A DNA stretch of 64,000 nucleotides from Aequorivita sp. HC6-5 (GCA_905182755.1 CAJJCS010000005.1:62001-126000); one strand, 5' to 3'. Counted from the stretch's first letter, positions 48,358 through 58,357 are shown. Notes: generated by a model from the letters alone, not told the origin. Made by a program: numbers and translations.

Positions 48358-48502
48358 ACAAGAGTATGCACAAGGGGTTTACAAATTGATTTGGAAATTT
48401 CAGAAAAACAAATAAACACAACAAGAAGTCTGTAAATATAAAATTATGAGGCTGCATTATCAATTCTGAATTAAAAAAACTATTTTGCGTTAAAACATAC
48501 TC

Positions 48503-49840
48503 ATGCAAGATACTGCCACTCAAATTATAGAAGACACTACCCCTTTATTTACCAATGACACGATTGTCTTTGGGATACTAATGGTAGCTCTGGGTTTTAT
48601 TTTTTATACTTCCTCAAAAAAGAAGGGCCCTTGGAAGGCCTTTTATAGTATTGTACCTGCATTATTTATCGCCTATTTTATTCCAGCATTACTTACCACA
48701 ACAGGGGTTATTGCTCCAGAGTGGACAAGTGTTACACAAACAGGTGAGGTTGTCTCCGGGAAAACAAGCTTGTATTATGTTGCCAGTAGGTATCTACTGC
48801 CTGCTGCACTGGTTTTAATGACTTTGAGTATAGATTTAAAAGCAGTTTTTAATTTAGGCCCAAAAGCCTTAATCATGTTTTTAACGGGTACAGCCGGTAT
48901 TATTATAGGTGGCCCAATTGCGGTACTTTTAGTAGGGAGTTTTTGGCCAGAGGCAGTAGGTGGCCAGGGTGCAGATGCCGTATGGAGAGGTTTGTCTACC
49001 CTAGCTGGAAGCTGGATTGGTGGTGGCGCAAATCAAACAGCTATGCTGGAGGTATATGGTTACAACCAGGCGCTGTATGGAGGTATGGTCTTTGTGGATA
49101 TTGTAATAGCAAACATTTGGATGGCTATTATACTTATTGGTATTGGTAAATCTGAAAAAATAGACAAATGGTTGGGCGCAGATACCTCTGCCATTGAAGC
49201 CCTCAAAGAAAAAGTATCCAACTACACACAACAGGTGAGCAGAAACCCGTCACTTACAGATCTAATGATTCTTGCAGCTATAGCTTTTGGAACTGTTGGC
49301 CTTGCTCATTTTGGGGCAGGCTACCTAAGCGCCTTTTTTACAGATTTTGTAGATAGCTTAACGCACGGTTTAACACGTAATTTATTTACCTTTTTAAGCT
49401 CTTCGTTTTTCTGGATGATTTCTATTACCACTGTTATCGGGATTGTATTATCCTACACCAAGTTAAGAACCTATGAAGGGGCAGGCGCAAGTAAATTTGG
49501 AAGTGTTTTTATCTACATACTTGTTGCTACCATTGGTATGAAGATGGATTTAATGCTCATTTTCGATAATTGGCAACTCATCATTATTGGCGCTGTGTGG
49601 ATGAGTATTCATGCAGGACTACTTATACTAGTTGCTAAGTTAATTAAAGCGCCGTTTTTCTTTTTAGCGGTAGGATCACAGGCTAATGTTGGCGGTGCTG
49701 CCTCTGCTCCTATTGTAGCTTCGGCATTTCACCCTTCTTTGGCAACAGTGGGTGTTTTACTGGCTGTATTTGGGTATGCAATTGGAACTATTGGCGCCGT
49801 GGCATGTACTTTTTTAATGCAACTGGCGGCTGCAGGATAA
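48503..49840 (+). CDS. DUF819-family membrane protein
   Basis: This integral membrane protein of 445 aa has about eleven hydrophobic segments (TIVFGILMVALGFIFYT, ALIMFLTGTAGIIIGGPIAV, LLILVAKLIKAPFFFLAVGS). DUF819 proteins are transporter-like, built from two inverted halves; SWIGGGANQTAML and GSQANVGGAASAPIVASAF are family motifs. The substrate is unknown. It is apparently monocistronic. Confidence 0.85.
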   Translation: MQDTATQIIEDTTPLFTNDTIVFGILMVALGFIFYTSSKKKGPWKAFYSIVPALFIAYFIPALLTTTGVIAPEWTSVTQTGEVVSGKTSLYYVASRYLLPAALVLMTLSIDLKAVFNLGPKALIMFLTGTAGIIIGGPIAVLLVGSFWPEAVGGQGADAVWRGLSTLAGSWIGGGANQTAMLEVYGYNQALYGGMVFVDIVIANIWMAIILIGIGKSEKIDKWLGADTSAIEALKEKVSNYTQQVSRNPSLTDLMILAAIAFGTVGLAHFGAGYLSAFFTDFVDSLTHGLTRNLFTFLSSSFFWMISITTVIGIVLSYTKLRTYEGAGASKFGSVFIYILVATIGMKMDLMLIFDNWQLIIIGAVWMSIHAGLLILVAKLIKAPFFFLAVGSQANVGGAASAPIVASAFHPSLATVGVLLAVFGYAIGTIGAVACTFLMQLAAAG

Positions 49841-49928
49841 ACCCTATAGCGTATATAAATTAAAGAGATGCTCCTTTTTATTTTCTGAAATTTTAACCCA
49901 TCTTTACCATGTTAATCTACACGCTGCT

Positions 49929-50639
49929 ATGAAAAAAATATTACTGCTGCTTTTAAGCGTTATTACCCTAATAAATTGCGCACCTCCAGAAAATGAAATG
50001 CGCCTTACAGGTTTTGTAAAGGGCATGAAAGAGGGTACTTTACTGCTCCAAAAAAGCGAAAACAACACTTTTAAAACCATAGATTCTATGGTGGTTAAGG
50101 GAGATGCTCATTTTAATTTTTCTGAGATAATAGAAAGCCCAGAACTATACTTTTTGAGCTTGAAAATACAAAACATAGACAGAGAGGTTGGTGCTATTGC
50201 ATTTTTTGCAGAACCTGGAGATATCACCATAGATACCAAACTAAATAATTTTCTAGAAAACGCTGTAATCACGGGATCTGAAAACCAAAAAAAATACACC
50301 CAGTACAAAAAACTCATAAAACGGTACACAGATAAAAATAAAAATCTCACTCAGCTGCTAATTAGTGCCGCGAAAGTCAAAAACATGAAAGCTATAGACT
50401 CTATAGACAAACTTCAAAAAAAAGTCTTAACCAGCAGCTATCTAGCAACCGTAAACTATGCTCTGAACAACAAAGACTATGAAATTGCTCCTTTTCTGGC
50501 CCTTAGCGAAATTTACAATGCAAACACAAAATATCTAGACACCATATACAATACCTTAACCCCTAAAATTAAAGCATCAACTTACGGGGTTGCTTTAAAG
50601 GAGTTTATTAGCCAAACAAAAAACCAGGACAATTTATAG
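49929..50639 (+). CDS. DUF4369-domain lipoprotein
   Basis: This exported lipoprotein has 236 aa. The signal ends in LINCAPPE, a lipobox Cys. The DUF4369 domain (about 26-120) reads GFVKGMKEGTLLLQKSENNT and ELYFLSLKIQN. In longer relatives this domain precedes a thioredoxin fold; here that part is absent. The C-terminal half is helical and charged. The role is unknown. Confidence 0.82.
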   Translation: MKKILLLLLSVITLINCAPPENEMRLTGFVKGMKEGTLLLQKSENNTFKTIDSMVVKGDAHFNFSEIIESPELYFLSLKIQNIDREVGAIAFFAEPGDITIDTKLNNFLENAVITGSENQKKYTQYKKLIKRYTDKNKNLTQLLISAAKVKNMKAIDSIDKLQKKVLTSSYLATVNYALNNKDYEIAPFLALSEIYNANTKYLDTIYNTLTPKIKASTYGVALKEFISQTKNQDNL

Positions 50640-50735
50640 ACATTACACTTTCCCACTCCATGTAGTTTGAAATTACATCTTGGCAAGGTTCTTTTAAAAA
50701 ACAATACTTTTGTAAAAACATCTTAGTAAAACAAT

Positions 50736-51446
50736 ATGTACGATTTTACCATCATAGTACCTGTATACAATGAAGAAGATAATTTAAACCGTGTTGAAAA
50801 AGAGTTGTTGGCATACACCAATATTGCTATAAAAAAAACAGCAATTCTTTTTGTAAATGACGGTTCATTGGATACATCTCTTGCTATGATTGAGGCTATT
50901 TGTGACAGAAATGAAGCCTTTGGGTATATCTCATTTAAAAACAATAAAGGCCTCAGCGCTGCAATTAAAGCAGGGTTTGATCATGTATCTACAGATCTTG
51001 TTGGATACATTGATAGTGATTTACAAACAAGCCCCGAAGACTTCAACAAGCTTCTAGAACATATAGATACCTATGACCTTGTAACAGGTGTGCGCGCAAA
51101 CAGAAAAGACAGTTTTGTTAAAAACATGTCTTCCACCATTGCAAATAGTATCCGCCGCGGGTTTACCCAAGATGGCATGGATGATACTGGATGCCCCCTA
51201 AAAGTACTTAAAACACAATACGCAAAACGCATTCCTATGTTTAAGGGTTTACATCGTTTTTTACCTGCCATGATTTTATTACAAGAAGGCAAGGTTATTC
51301 AAATTCCGGTTCGGCATTTCCCTAGAGTAGCGGGCATAGCAAAATTTGGTGTCTGGAACCGGTTACTTGGGCCACTACTAGATTGTTTTGCATATCTGTG
51401 GATGAAAAAAAAATACATTAACTACACCATTGCAAGCAAAGGATGA
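50736..51446 (+). CDS. Family 2 glycosyltransferase (polyprenyl-phosphate type)
   Basis: This 236-aa enzyme starts with the GT2 nucleotide-binding motif IIVPVYNEEDNLNRVEKEL, then NNKGLSAAIKAGFDHV and the DxD-like motif IDSDLQTSPEDF. It has the size and layout of DPM1/ArnC-type enzymes without C-terminal membrane helices. These attach a sugar to a polyprenyl phosphate on the cytosolic side. Its stop overlaps the next ATG by four bases, and a GT39 follows, which would use such a lipid-sugar. The sugar is unknown. Confidence 0.88.
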   Translation: MYDFTIIVPVYNEEDNLNRVEKELLAYTNIAIKKTAILFVNDGSLDTSLAMIEAICDRNEAFGYISFKNNKGLSAAIKAGFDHVSTDLVGYIDSDLQTSPEDFNKLLEHIDTYDLVTGVRANRKDSFVKNMSSTIANSIRRGFTQDGMDDTGCPLKVLKTQYAKRIPMFKGLHRFLPAMILLQEGKVIQIPVRHFPRVAGIAKFGVWNRLLGPLLDCFAYLWMKKKYINYTIASKG

Positions 51447-52075
51447 GTGATTGGGTTATATACGCCATAGGTTTTTCTGCCCAACTTCTTTTCTCTGGAC
51501 GTTTGCTTTTGCAATGGATACTTTCTGAAAAAAACAATAAAGTTGTTACCCCATCCCTATTTTGGAAGTTAAGTTTACTTGCCTCCTTTTTATTATTTGT
51601 GTATGGCTATCTAAGAGATGACTTTGCTATTATGCTGGGGCAATCCCTCACCTACTATATCTATATTAGAAACTTGCAATTACAAGGGCAATGGCAAAAA
51701 TCTCCAAAAGCCTTGCAGTGGCTTTTATTAGTGTTTCCAGTTATCATAGTAATCTACGGCTACAACAATGGCCAGTATGACATGGTTACGCTTTTTGAAA
51801 ACAAGGCCATACCTTCTTGGTTATTGACCCTAGGCATTATAGCCCAGTTAACCTTTACCCTTAGGTTTGTATACCAATGGATTACTTCTGAGAAAAACAA
51901 AAGCTCTCAATTACCCATTGGATTTTGGAGAATGAGTGTTGTAGGTGCTGGATTAATTTTGAGCTATGCAATTATAAGAGAAGACCCTGTATTATTTATA
52001 GGTCATTGCGCAGGGTTGGTAATATACATCCGAAATATCTTTATTTGGAAAAAACAACACTATGAGGTATCTTAA
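51443..52075 (+). CDS. Membrane protein with two LAB_N domains
   Basis: This 210-aa integral protein contains two copies of the short membrane domain found at the N-terminus of some lipid-A-disaccharide synthases. Copy one (residues 1-95) reads WVIYAIGFSAQLLFSGRLLL then QWILSEKNNKVVTP; copy two (105-205) reads IIAQLTFTLRFVYQWITSEK. Each copy has about three helices. It overlaps GT2 by four bases and GT39 by 14. A lipid-flipping or scaffold role between the two enzymes fits the context, but this is inference. Confidence 0.82.
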   Translation: MSDWVIYAIGFSAQLLFSGRLLLQWILSEKNNKVVTPSLFWKLSLLASFLLFVYGYLRDDFAIMLGQSLTYYIYIRNLQLQGQWQKSPKALQWLLLVFPVIIVIYGYNNGQYDMVTLFENKAIPSWLLTLGIIAQLTFTLRFVYQWITSEKNKSSQLPIGFWRMSVVGAGLILSYAIIREDPVLFIGHCAGLVIYIRNIFIWKKQHYEVS

Positions 52076-53698
52076 AGAGCGTCCTTTACTGCTGCTGACA
52101 CTCATTTGCATTATTATATTTATGACCCACCTAGATGCCTTGTGGGTAAATGTAATGGAGGCAAGAAATTTTGTTACAGCCCGGGAGATGCTGCAAGATT
52201 CTAACTGGTTGCTTACCACTTTAAACGGGGAACCAAGATACCAAAAACCTCCATTGCCAACCTGGCTCTCTGCAGGGTCGGCATTCTTGTTTGGGGTAAA
52301 GAGTGTCTTTGCAATGAGAATCCCGGCGGCTATCATTACTATAGTAATAATACGTATAAGTTACACTTTTACAAAAAAGCTCACTGGAAATACTCGCTAC
52401 GGCTTTATAAGTAGTTTGATTCTTGCCACCTCTTTTTTTATTGTTTTCTCTGGCAGAAATGGGCAGTGGGATATTTTTACCCATGGATTTATGATGGCGG
52501 CTATTTATCAATTGTATTTGTTTTTCAGTACTCCAGAAAAAAAATACCAACGAATGCTACTCGCTGCTCTATTTTTTGGTTGCTCATTTATGAGCAAAGG
52601 GCCGGTTTCTATGTATGGACTGCTACTCCCCTTTTTAATAGCCTACGGGCTTGTATTTAAGTTTAAAAAACAACAAAAGGTACTACTACCGATTGTTCTA
52701 TTTTTAATAGTAGCACTTTTATTATCTGGATGGTGGCACCTTTACACCTATGTATTTGATACAAAAACGGTATTGGCCACTACCACAAAAGAAATAGCAA
52801 ATTGGACAAGCTACAACATTCGCCCGTTTTATTATTATTGGAGCTTTTTTACTCAAAGTGGAATTTGGTGCATTCCAGCATTTATAGCATTACTGTATCC
52901 CTATTTAAAAGACAAGGTGTTTTTTAAAAAAGGGTATCAGTTCACACTACTTTGGACCCTTTGCTCTGTGTTTCTTTTATCTATTATCCCAGAAAAAAAA
53001 TCAAGATACTTACTCCCTGTTCTTATTCCGTTGGCTTTAAATACAGGATTTTACATAGAATACTTATTTAGAAGATTTACAAACATTTCAGACAAAAGAG
53101 AAATCATACCTGTGTATTTCAACTTTGGGCTCATTGGGCTCATTGGGCTTGTTTTCCTTTAATTGGGATATTATTTTTTAAAAGATTTCTCTGGAGTAGC
53201 ATGGCCATGGTTTGTTGTATTATCTGTAGTCTTGTTTTTAATAGGCATCTTTATTTGTTTGCAGTTAATTCAAAAGAAAATAGAACGTGTTTTTTACGCA
53301 ACTATACTTCTTTATAGTGAGTCTGTATTTGTTTTGGAATGCCCTTGTCAAAAGCGGCATTTCAAAACGATAACTACAAATCATTTACAGAGTTAAAACA
53401 ATGGGAAGAAAAAAACAACATCCCAGTGTATGAGTTTGCTTATTTCACACCAGAGATTATTTGGGAATATGGCGGGAGCATACCAGTAATTTTCAAACAA
53501 AACAAAACCACCACACTTCCAAAAGAAAAAACCTTTGCGGTTCTTGTTGGACTAAATAAACAACAAGAGTTAAAAGAAGCTTTTAAAGAATATACCATAG
53601 AGAAAGTCACTAGGTATGATATTAATCCAAACAATATAGCTCACAAGAAATACAATGGTAGGTTATGGCGTGATTTGTTTTTAGTCTCTACAAAATAA
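52062..53698 (+). pseudogene. GT39 (ArnT-like) glycosyltransferase, disrupted
   Basis: This enzyme would have about 545 aa and ten or more membrane helices. The first loop carries VMEARNFVTAREML and YQKPPLPTWLSAGS, the ArnT/PMT-like acidic and Tyr-Gln-Lys-Pro motifs. GT39 enzymes move sugars from polyprenyl phosphates to lipid A or proteins. The frame meets TAA at 53160, then continues in the same frame (GYYFLKDFSGVAWPW). One missing C and one extra G within 15 bases would explain that as PLIGYYF. A second shift near 53318-53322 precedes VCICFGMPLSKAAF. The end at 53698 overlaps the convergent PAP2 gene by 11 bases. Confidence 0.83.
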
Positions 53699-54257
53699 AA
53701 CGCCCCTGCGCCCAAACATTAAGCTTATAAACAGCAAGTCCAATCCAGGCGCCAAAAAACATTCCAGTAATAATATCAAGGGGGTAATGCACACCTAGAT
53801 AAATCCTAGAATAGGCCACCACACTCGCCCATAGTAGTAATAAAAATGGAAGTGTTTTGTAAAAGGGTTTTAATAACAGCCCTAAAAATACTGCCGCTGC
53901 CATACTACTTGCTGCATGAGCAGAAAAATAACCATACCTGCCACAACCATCTGCCACAAAGCGCATGAGTAATTCTAGCTCCTGCTCGCGGCAAGGACGT
54001 GGTCTTTTAAATAGTATGTACTTAAATAAATTTGCTAATTGATCTGTTGCTGTTATCATAATAGCAGCACAAAGCATGACAACCAAAGTAGCTTTTATTC
54101 CAAATTTTTTAAAGACTAAAAAAAGTAAAAGAGCATACAGAGGTAACGAAGACCATTTCTCTGTAACAATACGCCAAAACTCATCCCAAGAGGGTGTGCC
54201 TAGGTTATTTAAAAACAGGAACAATTGTTCATCATACTGTAATAGGGTATCAATCAT
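53688..54257 (-). CDS. PAP2-type membrane phosphatase
   Basis: This 189-aa enzyme has about five helices and the PAP2 motifs KYILFKRPRPCREQ, FFSAHAASSMA (SAHA replaces PSGH) and SRIYLGVHYPLDIITG. It dephosphorylates a lipid, such as undecaprenyl diphosphate or lipid A. Its position facing the GT2-LAB_N-GT39 operon suggests a link to lipid-carrier recycling or lipid A trimming. It overlaps an acidic small protein by eight bases. Confidence 0.9.
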   Translation of the reverse strand: MIDTLLQYDEQLFLFLNNLGTPSWDEFWRIVTEKWSSLPLYALLLFLVFKKFGIKATLVVMLCAAIMITATDQLANLFKYILFKRPRPCREQELELLMRFVADGCGRYGYFSAHAASSMAAAVFLGLLLKPFYKTLPFLLLLWASVVAYSRIYLGVHYPLDIITGMFFGAWIGLAVYKLNVWAQGRFIL

Positions 54258-54480
54258 CTTCGTAGCGATCTATTTCTCTATCATAAAAGGCACTGGCTTC
54301 TTTAATAAAATTTTCGGTCTCAGTTTCAAGCTCTTTTTGATCTTGTGAATCAAAATCTTCTAACCATTCTACCTCATCATTTTCAAGATTGATAATAAAA
54401 CGAGGAAAAGCAGTGTGTATAACAAAAACAGCAGATGGGTAATCGCTATTATCGCCTAGAAGGTATTTTGGGAATTCCAT
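54250..54480 (-). CDS. Small acidic conserved protein
   Basis: This 76-aa cytosolic protein begins MEFPKYLLGDNSDYPSAVFV. The C-terminal half is very acidic (NLENDEVEWLEDFDSQDQKE, EIDRYEDD). I do not recognise a family beyond small conserved Flavobacteriaceae proteins. The overlap of eight bases with the PAP2 gene indicates co-expression. No signal peptide or membrane helix is seen. Confidence 0.7.
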   Translation of the reverse strand: MEFPKYLLGDNSDYPSAVFVIHTAFPRFIINLENDEVEWLEDFDSQDQKELETETENFIKEASAFYDREIDRYEDD

Positions 54481-54611
54481 GAATAGTTGGTGTTAATTAT
54501 AAAGCTATGCTGTTGTTAGGTATTAAAAAATACAGACTACAAAATTACAATAAAAAATCTCGAGTACATTGCTAGTAAAAACCAGCTCAATGACACTGGA
54601 CAAGTTATAAA

Positions 54612-55982
54612 TTAAGAGGTAGCTATTAGCTCTTTAGACAGTACATGAAACCTCCAAGATAAAAGTACTCCAGAAACTGTTAGACCGGCCAATAAGCCTA
54701 TCCAAATACCTGCACTACCATAGGCTGTGTGTAAACCCAAGTAATACATGACAGGAAAGCCAACTACCCAGTAGGCAACAAAAGTAATAAGAGTAGGTAA
54801 TTTTACATCTTGCATACCCCGCAATGCCCCTAGTGTGACCACTTGTATGGTATCACTTATTTGGAAAACAGCTGCTATTAAAAGTAAGGTAGCCGCCGTG
54901 GTTGCAACCTCAAGATTATCTAAGGCCTCGATGGGGTTGTCATAATTAAGGTATAAACTAGGCAAAGATTGATGAAAGATAAAAAATAAAATGGCGAAAA
55001 TTACCGCCAAAATGGTAGACAGTAAAAAGATAGAAAAAGCAATACGGCGCAACTCATCAAAGCGTTTGAGCCCTTTTTGATTTCCTACCCGTACCATCGC
55101 AGCGACACCAAAGCCCATAGCAACCATAAAAGTCATGGAAGATAGGTTTAAGGCTATTTGATTTGCAGCCTGCGGGTTTTTACCAAGCACCCCAGAGAGC
55201 CAGATAGCTGCTGTAAAAATAGCAACTTCAAAAAACATTTGCAGTGCAGATGGAAACCCGAGATTAAATACTTTACTAAGCATTTTTTTGGAGAGGGTAA
55301 AAAGCTTAATATGTGTTACAAAGGCCTTAGATTGTTCTTTGCTATATAACAAAAACCAAAGGTAGATTACCATCACAACTCTAGAGACTAGTGTACCAAC
55401 AGCTGCACCAACAACCCCCATAGCAGGAGCACCAAATTTCCCAAAAATAAACATATAGTTGAGTACTACATTTATAATATTAGCCAAAATAGTAGCATAC
55501 ATTGGATACCGCGTGAGCGATAAGCCGTCACTAAATTGTTTGAATGCTTGAAATATAATTAAAGGCAAAAGAGATACCGCAACCAATGTAAGGTATGGCA
55601 TGGCTAGATCCACAACCTCTGTGGGCTGCTTCATGGCATACATTAAGGGTCTTGCCAGAAAAACAGCCGCTACCAATGCGATCCCTAGAACTGTACACAA
55701 AAACAGCCCATGTTTGAAAGAAGATTTTCCTTTTTCAAAGTTGTTTTCTCCATCTGCCTCTGCCACCAAGGGGGTAATTGCAGTAGAAAAACCAATCCCT
55801 AAAGACATTGCGATAAACATAAAACTATTTCCTAAAGATACTGCCGCCAATTCTGCGGTACCCAATTGCCCTACCATGATATTATCTACAAAAGCAACAA
55901 GAGTATGCCCTAGCATACCCAAAATAACCGGAGTAGCAAGTTTTAAATTGTATTTGAATTCTTTTGTATATTGGGCTAACAA
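54612..55982 (-). CDS. MATE family efflux transporter
   Basis: This 456-aa transporter has twelve helices and the layout of NorM-type multidrug or toxin exporters (KLATPVILGMLGHTLVAFVD, NIMVGQLGTAELAAVSLGNS, LVRVGNQKG-type repeats). The start appears to be TTG at 55982, because the nearby ATG is in another frame and the -7 box TATCTTTG (56000-56007) leaves little room. The substrate is unknown. Confidence 0.9.
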   Translation of the reverse strand: MLAQYTKEFKYNLKLATPVILGMLGHTLVAFVDNIMVGQLGTAELAAVSLGNSFMFIAMSLGIGFSTAITPLVAEADGENNFEKGKSSFKHGLFLCTVLGIALVAAVFLARPLMYAMKQPTEVVDLAMPYLTLVAVSLLPLIIFQAFKQFSDGLSLTRYPMYATILANIINVVLNYMFIFGKFGAPAMGVVGAAVGTLVSRVVMVIYLWFLLYSKEQSKAFVTHIKLFTLSKKMLSKVFNLGFPSALQMFFEVAIFTAAIWLSGVLGKNPQAANQIALNLSSMTFMVAMGFGVAAMVRVGNQKGLKRFDELRRIAFSIFLLSTILAVIFAILFFIFHQSLPSLYLNYDNPIEALDNLEVATTAATLLLIAAVFQISDTIQVVTLGALRGMQDVKLPTLITFVAYWVVGFPVMYYLGLHTAYGSAGIWIGLLAGLTVSGVLLSWRFHVLSKELIATS

Positions 55983-55999
55983 GAAATTTTATTTTCATG

Positions 56000-56007
56000 C
56001 AAAGATA
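56000..56007 (-). promoter_or_regulatory. -7 box for the MATE gene
   Basis: The minus strand reads TATCTTTG, matching TAnnTTTG. It lies 17 bases from the TTG start at 55982. The -33 region has TTC, not TTG. Confidence 0.4.
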
Positions 56008-56065
56008 AAAACCTACAGGTTTTGAACACTAGGTTTTTAATTATTATAAAAAAAATAGTACATCA

Positions 56066-56860
56066 ATGGATATACGCGCACATTTTAAAAAAGTCCCAGT
56101 ACTTGACCTATTAGGAACAACGTTTCTATACAAGACTTTTTCTCTGCCAGAACTGGTAAGCTCCAACTTTGAAATTCCAGATGTGATGCTAGGCAGGCAA
56201 GCAGAAGCTATTTTTGAAAGCATTATTAAAGAATCTAAGTCCTACAAATTACTGGCTGCAAACATCCAAATACAAAGCCCTACAAAAACCATAGGAGAGT
56301 TAGACTATTTACTTGAGCAGAGAAAAACAAAAACTCAAATACATGTTGAGCTATCTTGTAAGTTTTATTTATTTGATCCAAAGAGCCTTGGCACCTTTGA
56401 GCAAAAATGGATAGGACCAAACAAAAAGGATTCCTTACAAGATAAAATAACCAAACTGCGTGAAAAACAATTCCCATTGTTGTTTGATAAAAACACAGAA
56501 AACCTTTTAGAAAACATAGGTTTTAATGCTTCAAAAGCTACACAACAATGTTACCTAGCAGCGTCATTGTACCTGCCCATTGGACAGAGCAGACTTGCCC
56601 TACCCAAAGCATATCAAAAATGTGTTGTAGGGTACTGGATGTATTACCACCAGCTTACCCTCGAAGACACCTGCAGCTATGCTGTTGTAGAGAAAAAACA
56701 GTGGTTACTCCCTCCCAAAGCTATTACCCATTGGTGTAATGCTAAAGAAATACAAGCCAAAATTTTAGAATCACTAGAAAACAAAAAAGCACCACAAGTC
56801 TATAAAAAAAGTGGTGCAGTTATTGAAAAATTCTTTGTGGTATGGTGGGATTTAAAATAG
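56066..56860 (+). CDS. DUF1853 family protein
   Basis: This 264-aa soluble protein belongs to DUF1853, whose fold resembles restriction-like PD-(D/E)xK nucleases. GELDYLLEQRKTKTQIHVEL-type sequence (GELDY ... HVELSCKFYLF) carries the acidic and Glu residues expected at such a site, but catalysis is unproven. GPNKKDSLQDKITKLREKQF and the closing WWDLK are family features. Divergent from MATE and convergent with M28. Confidence 0.8.
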   Translation: MDIRAHFKKVPVLDLLGTTFLYKTFSLPELVSSNFEIPDVMLGRQAEAIFESIIKESKSYKLLAANIQIQSPTKTIGELDYLLEQRKTKTQIHVELSCKFYLFDPKSLGTFEQKWIGPNKKDSLQDKITKLREKQFPLLFDKNTENLLENIGFNASKATQQCYLAASLYLPIGQSRLALPKAYQKCVVGYWMYYHQLTLEDTCSYAVVEKKQWLLPPKAITHWCNAKEIQAKILESLENKKAPQVYKKSGAVIEKFFVVWWDLK

Positions 56861-56884
56861 GCCCTAAACCTATAATTTAAAAAA

Positions 56885-58297
56885 TTACTTTTTAATTTGA
56901 GTAAGGCTATTTTTTACGCCATAGGTGTCCATTAAATAGATGAGGCTTGTCATGGTAGCAGCTCCTAGTTCTAACTCTCTTTTGTTTACGGCATCAAAAG
57001 TATCGTTCTCTGCATGATGGTAATCAAAATAGCGCTGGCTATCTGGACGTAACCCAGCTAGTACAATACCCTCTTTTTTCAGAGGGCCTATATCTGCGCC
57101 ACTGCCACCCTTTTCAAAATAATGAATTAAATAGGGCTTAAACAAAGGTTGCCAACTTTGTATTTGCGAAAAATTAGCAGCATCACAATCAAAAGAAAAA
57201 CCTCTTGGGGTAAACCCTCCAGAATCACTCTCTAAAGCAAAGACATGATTTTCTGCCTTAAGGGTTGCTTGTGTGGCATAGGCATTACCGCCACGCAAGC
57301 CGTTTTCCTCATTCATAAACAATACAACACGAATGCTGTGTTTTGGGGTATAGCCCGTCTTTTTTAATAAACGTAGTACATCCATAGATTGAACAACACC
57401 AGCGCCATCATCATGAGATCCGTCTCCCAAATCCCAGGAATCAAGGTGCCCTCCAACTATCATGTACTTATTTGGGTAGGTGCTCCCTGTAATTTCACCA
57501 ATAACGTTGTGGGATTCTACATCTGGATATGTTTTACAGTTTTGCTTAAAATAAAAGTTAAGCTCGGGAATCAGCTTTAAGGTATTGCTTAGTTTATTAG
57601 CGTCATTGGTGCTAATTGCGCAGGCAGGAATTCTTTTGCTAGCAGGTAAATCTCCATAGCTCATAGCACCAGTGTGCGGGAAATCATCATTGCGTAAATT
57701 CATAGAACGCACTACAATACCGACTGCGCCATATTTTGCTGCTTGTTTTGCTCCAGAGTAACGCTGGTCTACACACCCTCCATAGGCCTCAAAAGTCTGG
57801 ATTAAATCTGCCCGCATTGGGCGGTTAAAAAAAACTATTTTTCCTTTAATGTTTTTACTACCTAAAGAATCTAACTCCTCTAGAGATGTAACTTCAACAA
57901 CATTGGCTTTTAAACCTGCGTTTGGAGTGGCCACAGAACCCCCAAGAGCACAAATATTCATGACACTTGTAACACCAGGGCCCGTTTCCATAAAGCTATA
58001 CTCCTTTAAACCGCGAACCCATTTGGGTACCATAACTGGTTGTAACCAAACCCTGTCAAGACCTAACTTCTCTAGTTCTTCTTTGGTATATTGTACTGCT
58101 TTTTGAGCATTGATAGATCCAGAAAGACGTCCCCCAATTTTATTTGACAGATGATCTAGCCAATTATAACTATTTCCGTTGAGAAGAGACTCTTTATAGA
58201 TAGCCTCTAACATGGCCGCATCTTTCTCACTTGTATTTTGGGCCTCTAAAGCTTGACCCGTAAAAATTAGCAGCAATACAACTAGTAACTTTTTCAT
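56885..58297 (-). CDS. M28-family metallopeptidase
   Basis: This exported aminopeptidase or carboxypeptidase-like enzyme has 470 aa. The signal peptide is MKKLLVVLLLIFTGQALEAQ. A PA-type insertion (about 130-245) precedes the M28 core. The metal ligands are in VGGHLDSWDLGDGSHDDGAG (His and bridging Asp), FMNEENGLRG (Glu pair), ALESDSGGF (Asp) and YFDYHHAENDTFDAV (His). It probably trims peptides in the periplasm. It has no T9SS tail. Confidence 0.92.
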   Translation of the reverse strand: MKKLLVVLLLIFTGQALEAQNTSEKDAAMLEAIYKESLLNGNSYNWLDHLSNKIGGRLSGSINAQKAVQYTKEELEKLGLDRVWLQPVMVPKWVRGLKEYSFMETGPGVTSVMNICALGGSVATPNAGLKANVVEVTSLEELDSLGSKNIKGKIVFFNRPMRADLIQTFEAYGGCVDQRYSGAKQAAKYGAVGIVVRSMNLRNDDFPHTGAMSYGDLPASKRIPACAISTNDANKLSNTLKLIPELNFYFKQNCKTYPDVESHNVIGEITGSTYPNKYMIVGGHLDSWDLGDGSHDDGAGVVQSMDVLRLLKKTGYTPKHSIRVVLFMNEENGLRGGNAYATQATLKAENHVFALESDSGGFTPRGFSFDCDAANFSQIQSWQPLFKPYLIHYFEKGGSGADIGPLKKEGIVLAGLRPDSQRYFDYHHAENDTFDAVNKRELELGAATMTSLIYLMDTYGVKNSLTQIKK

Positions 58298-58357
58298 AGT
58301 ATTTGGTGTTTTTTATCAATAAGCAATACAACTGCAAAGGCAATGTATTTTTTACTA

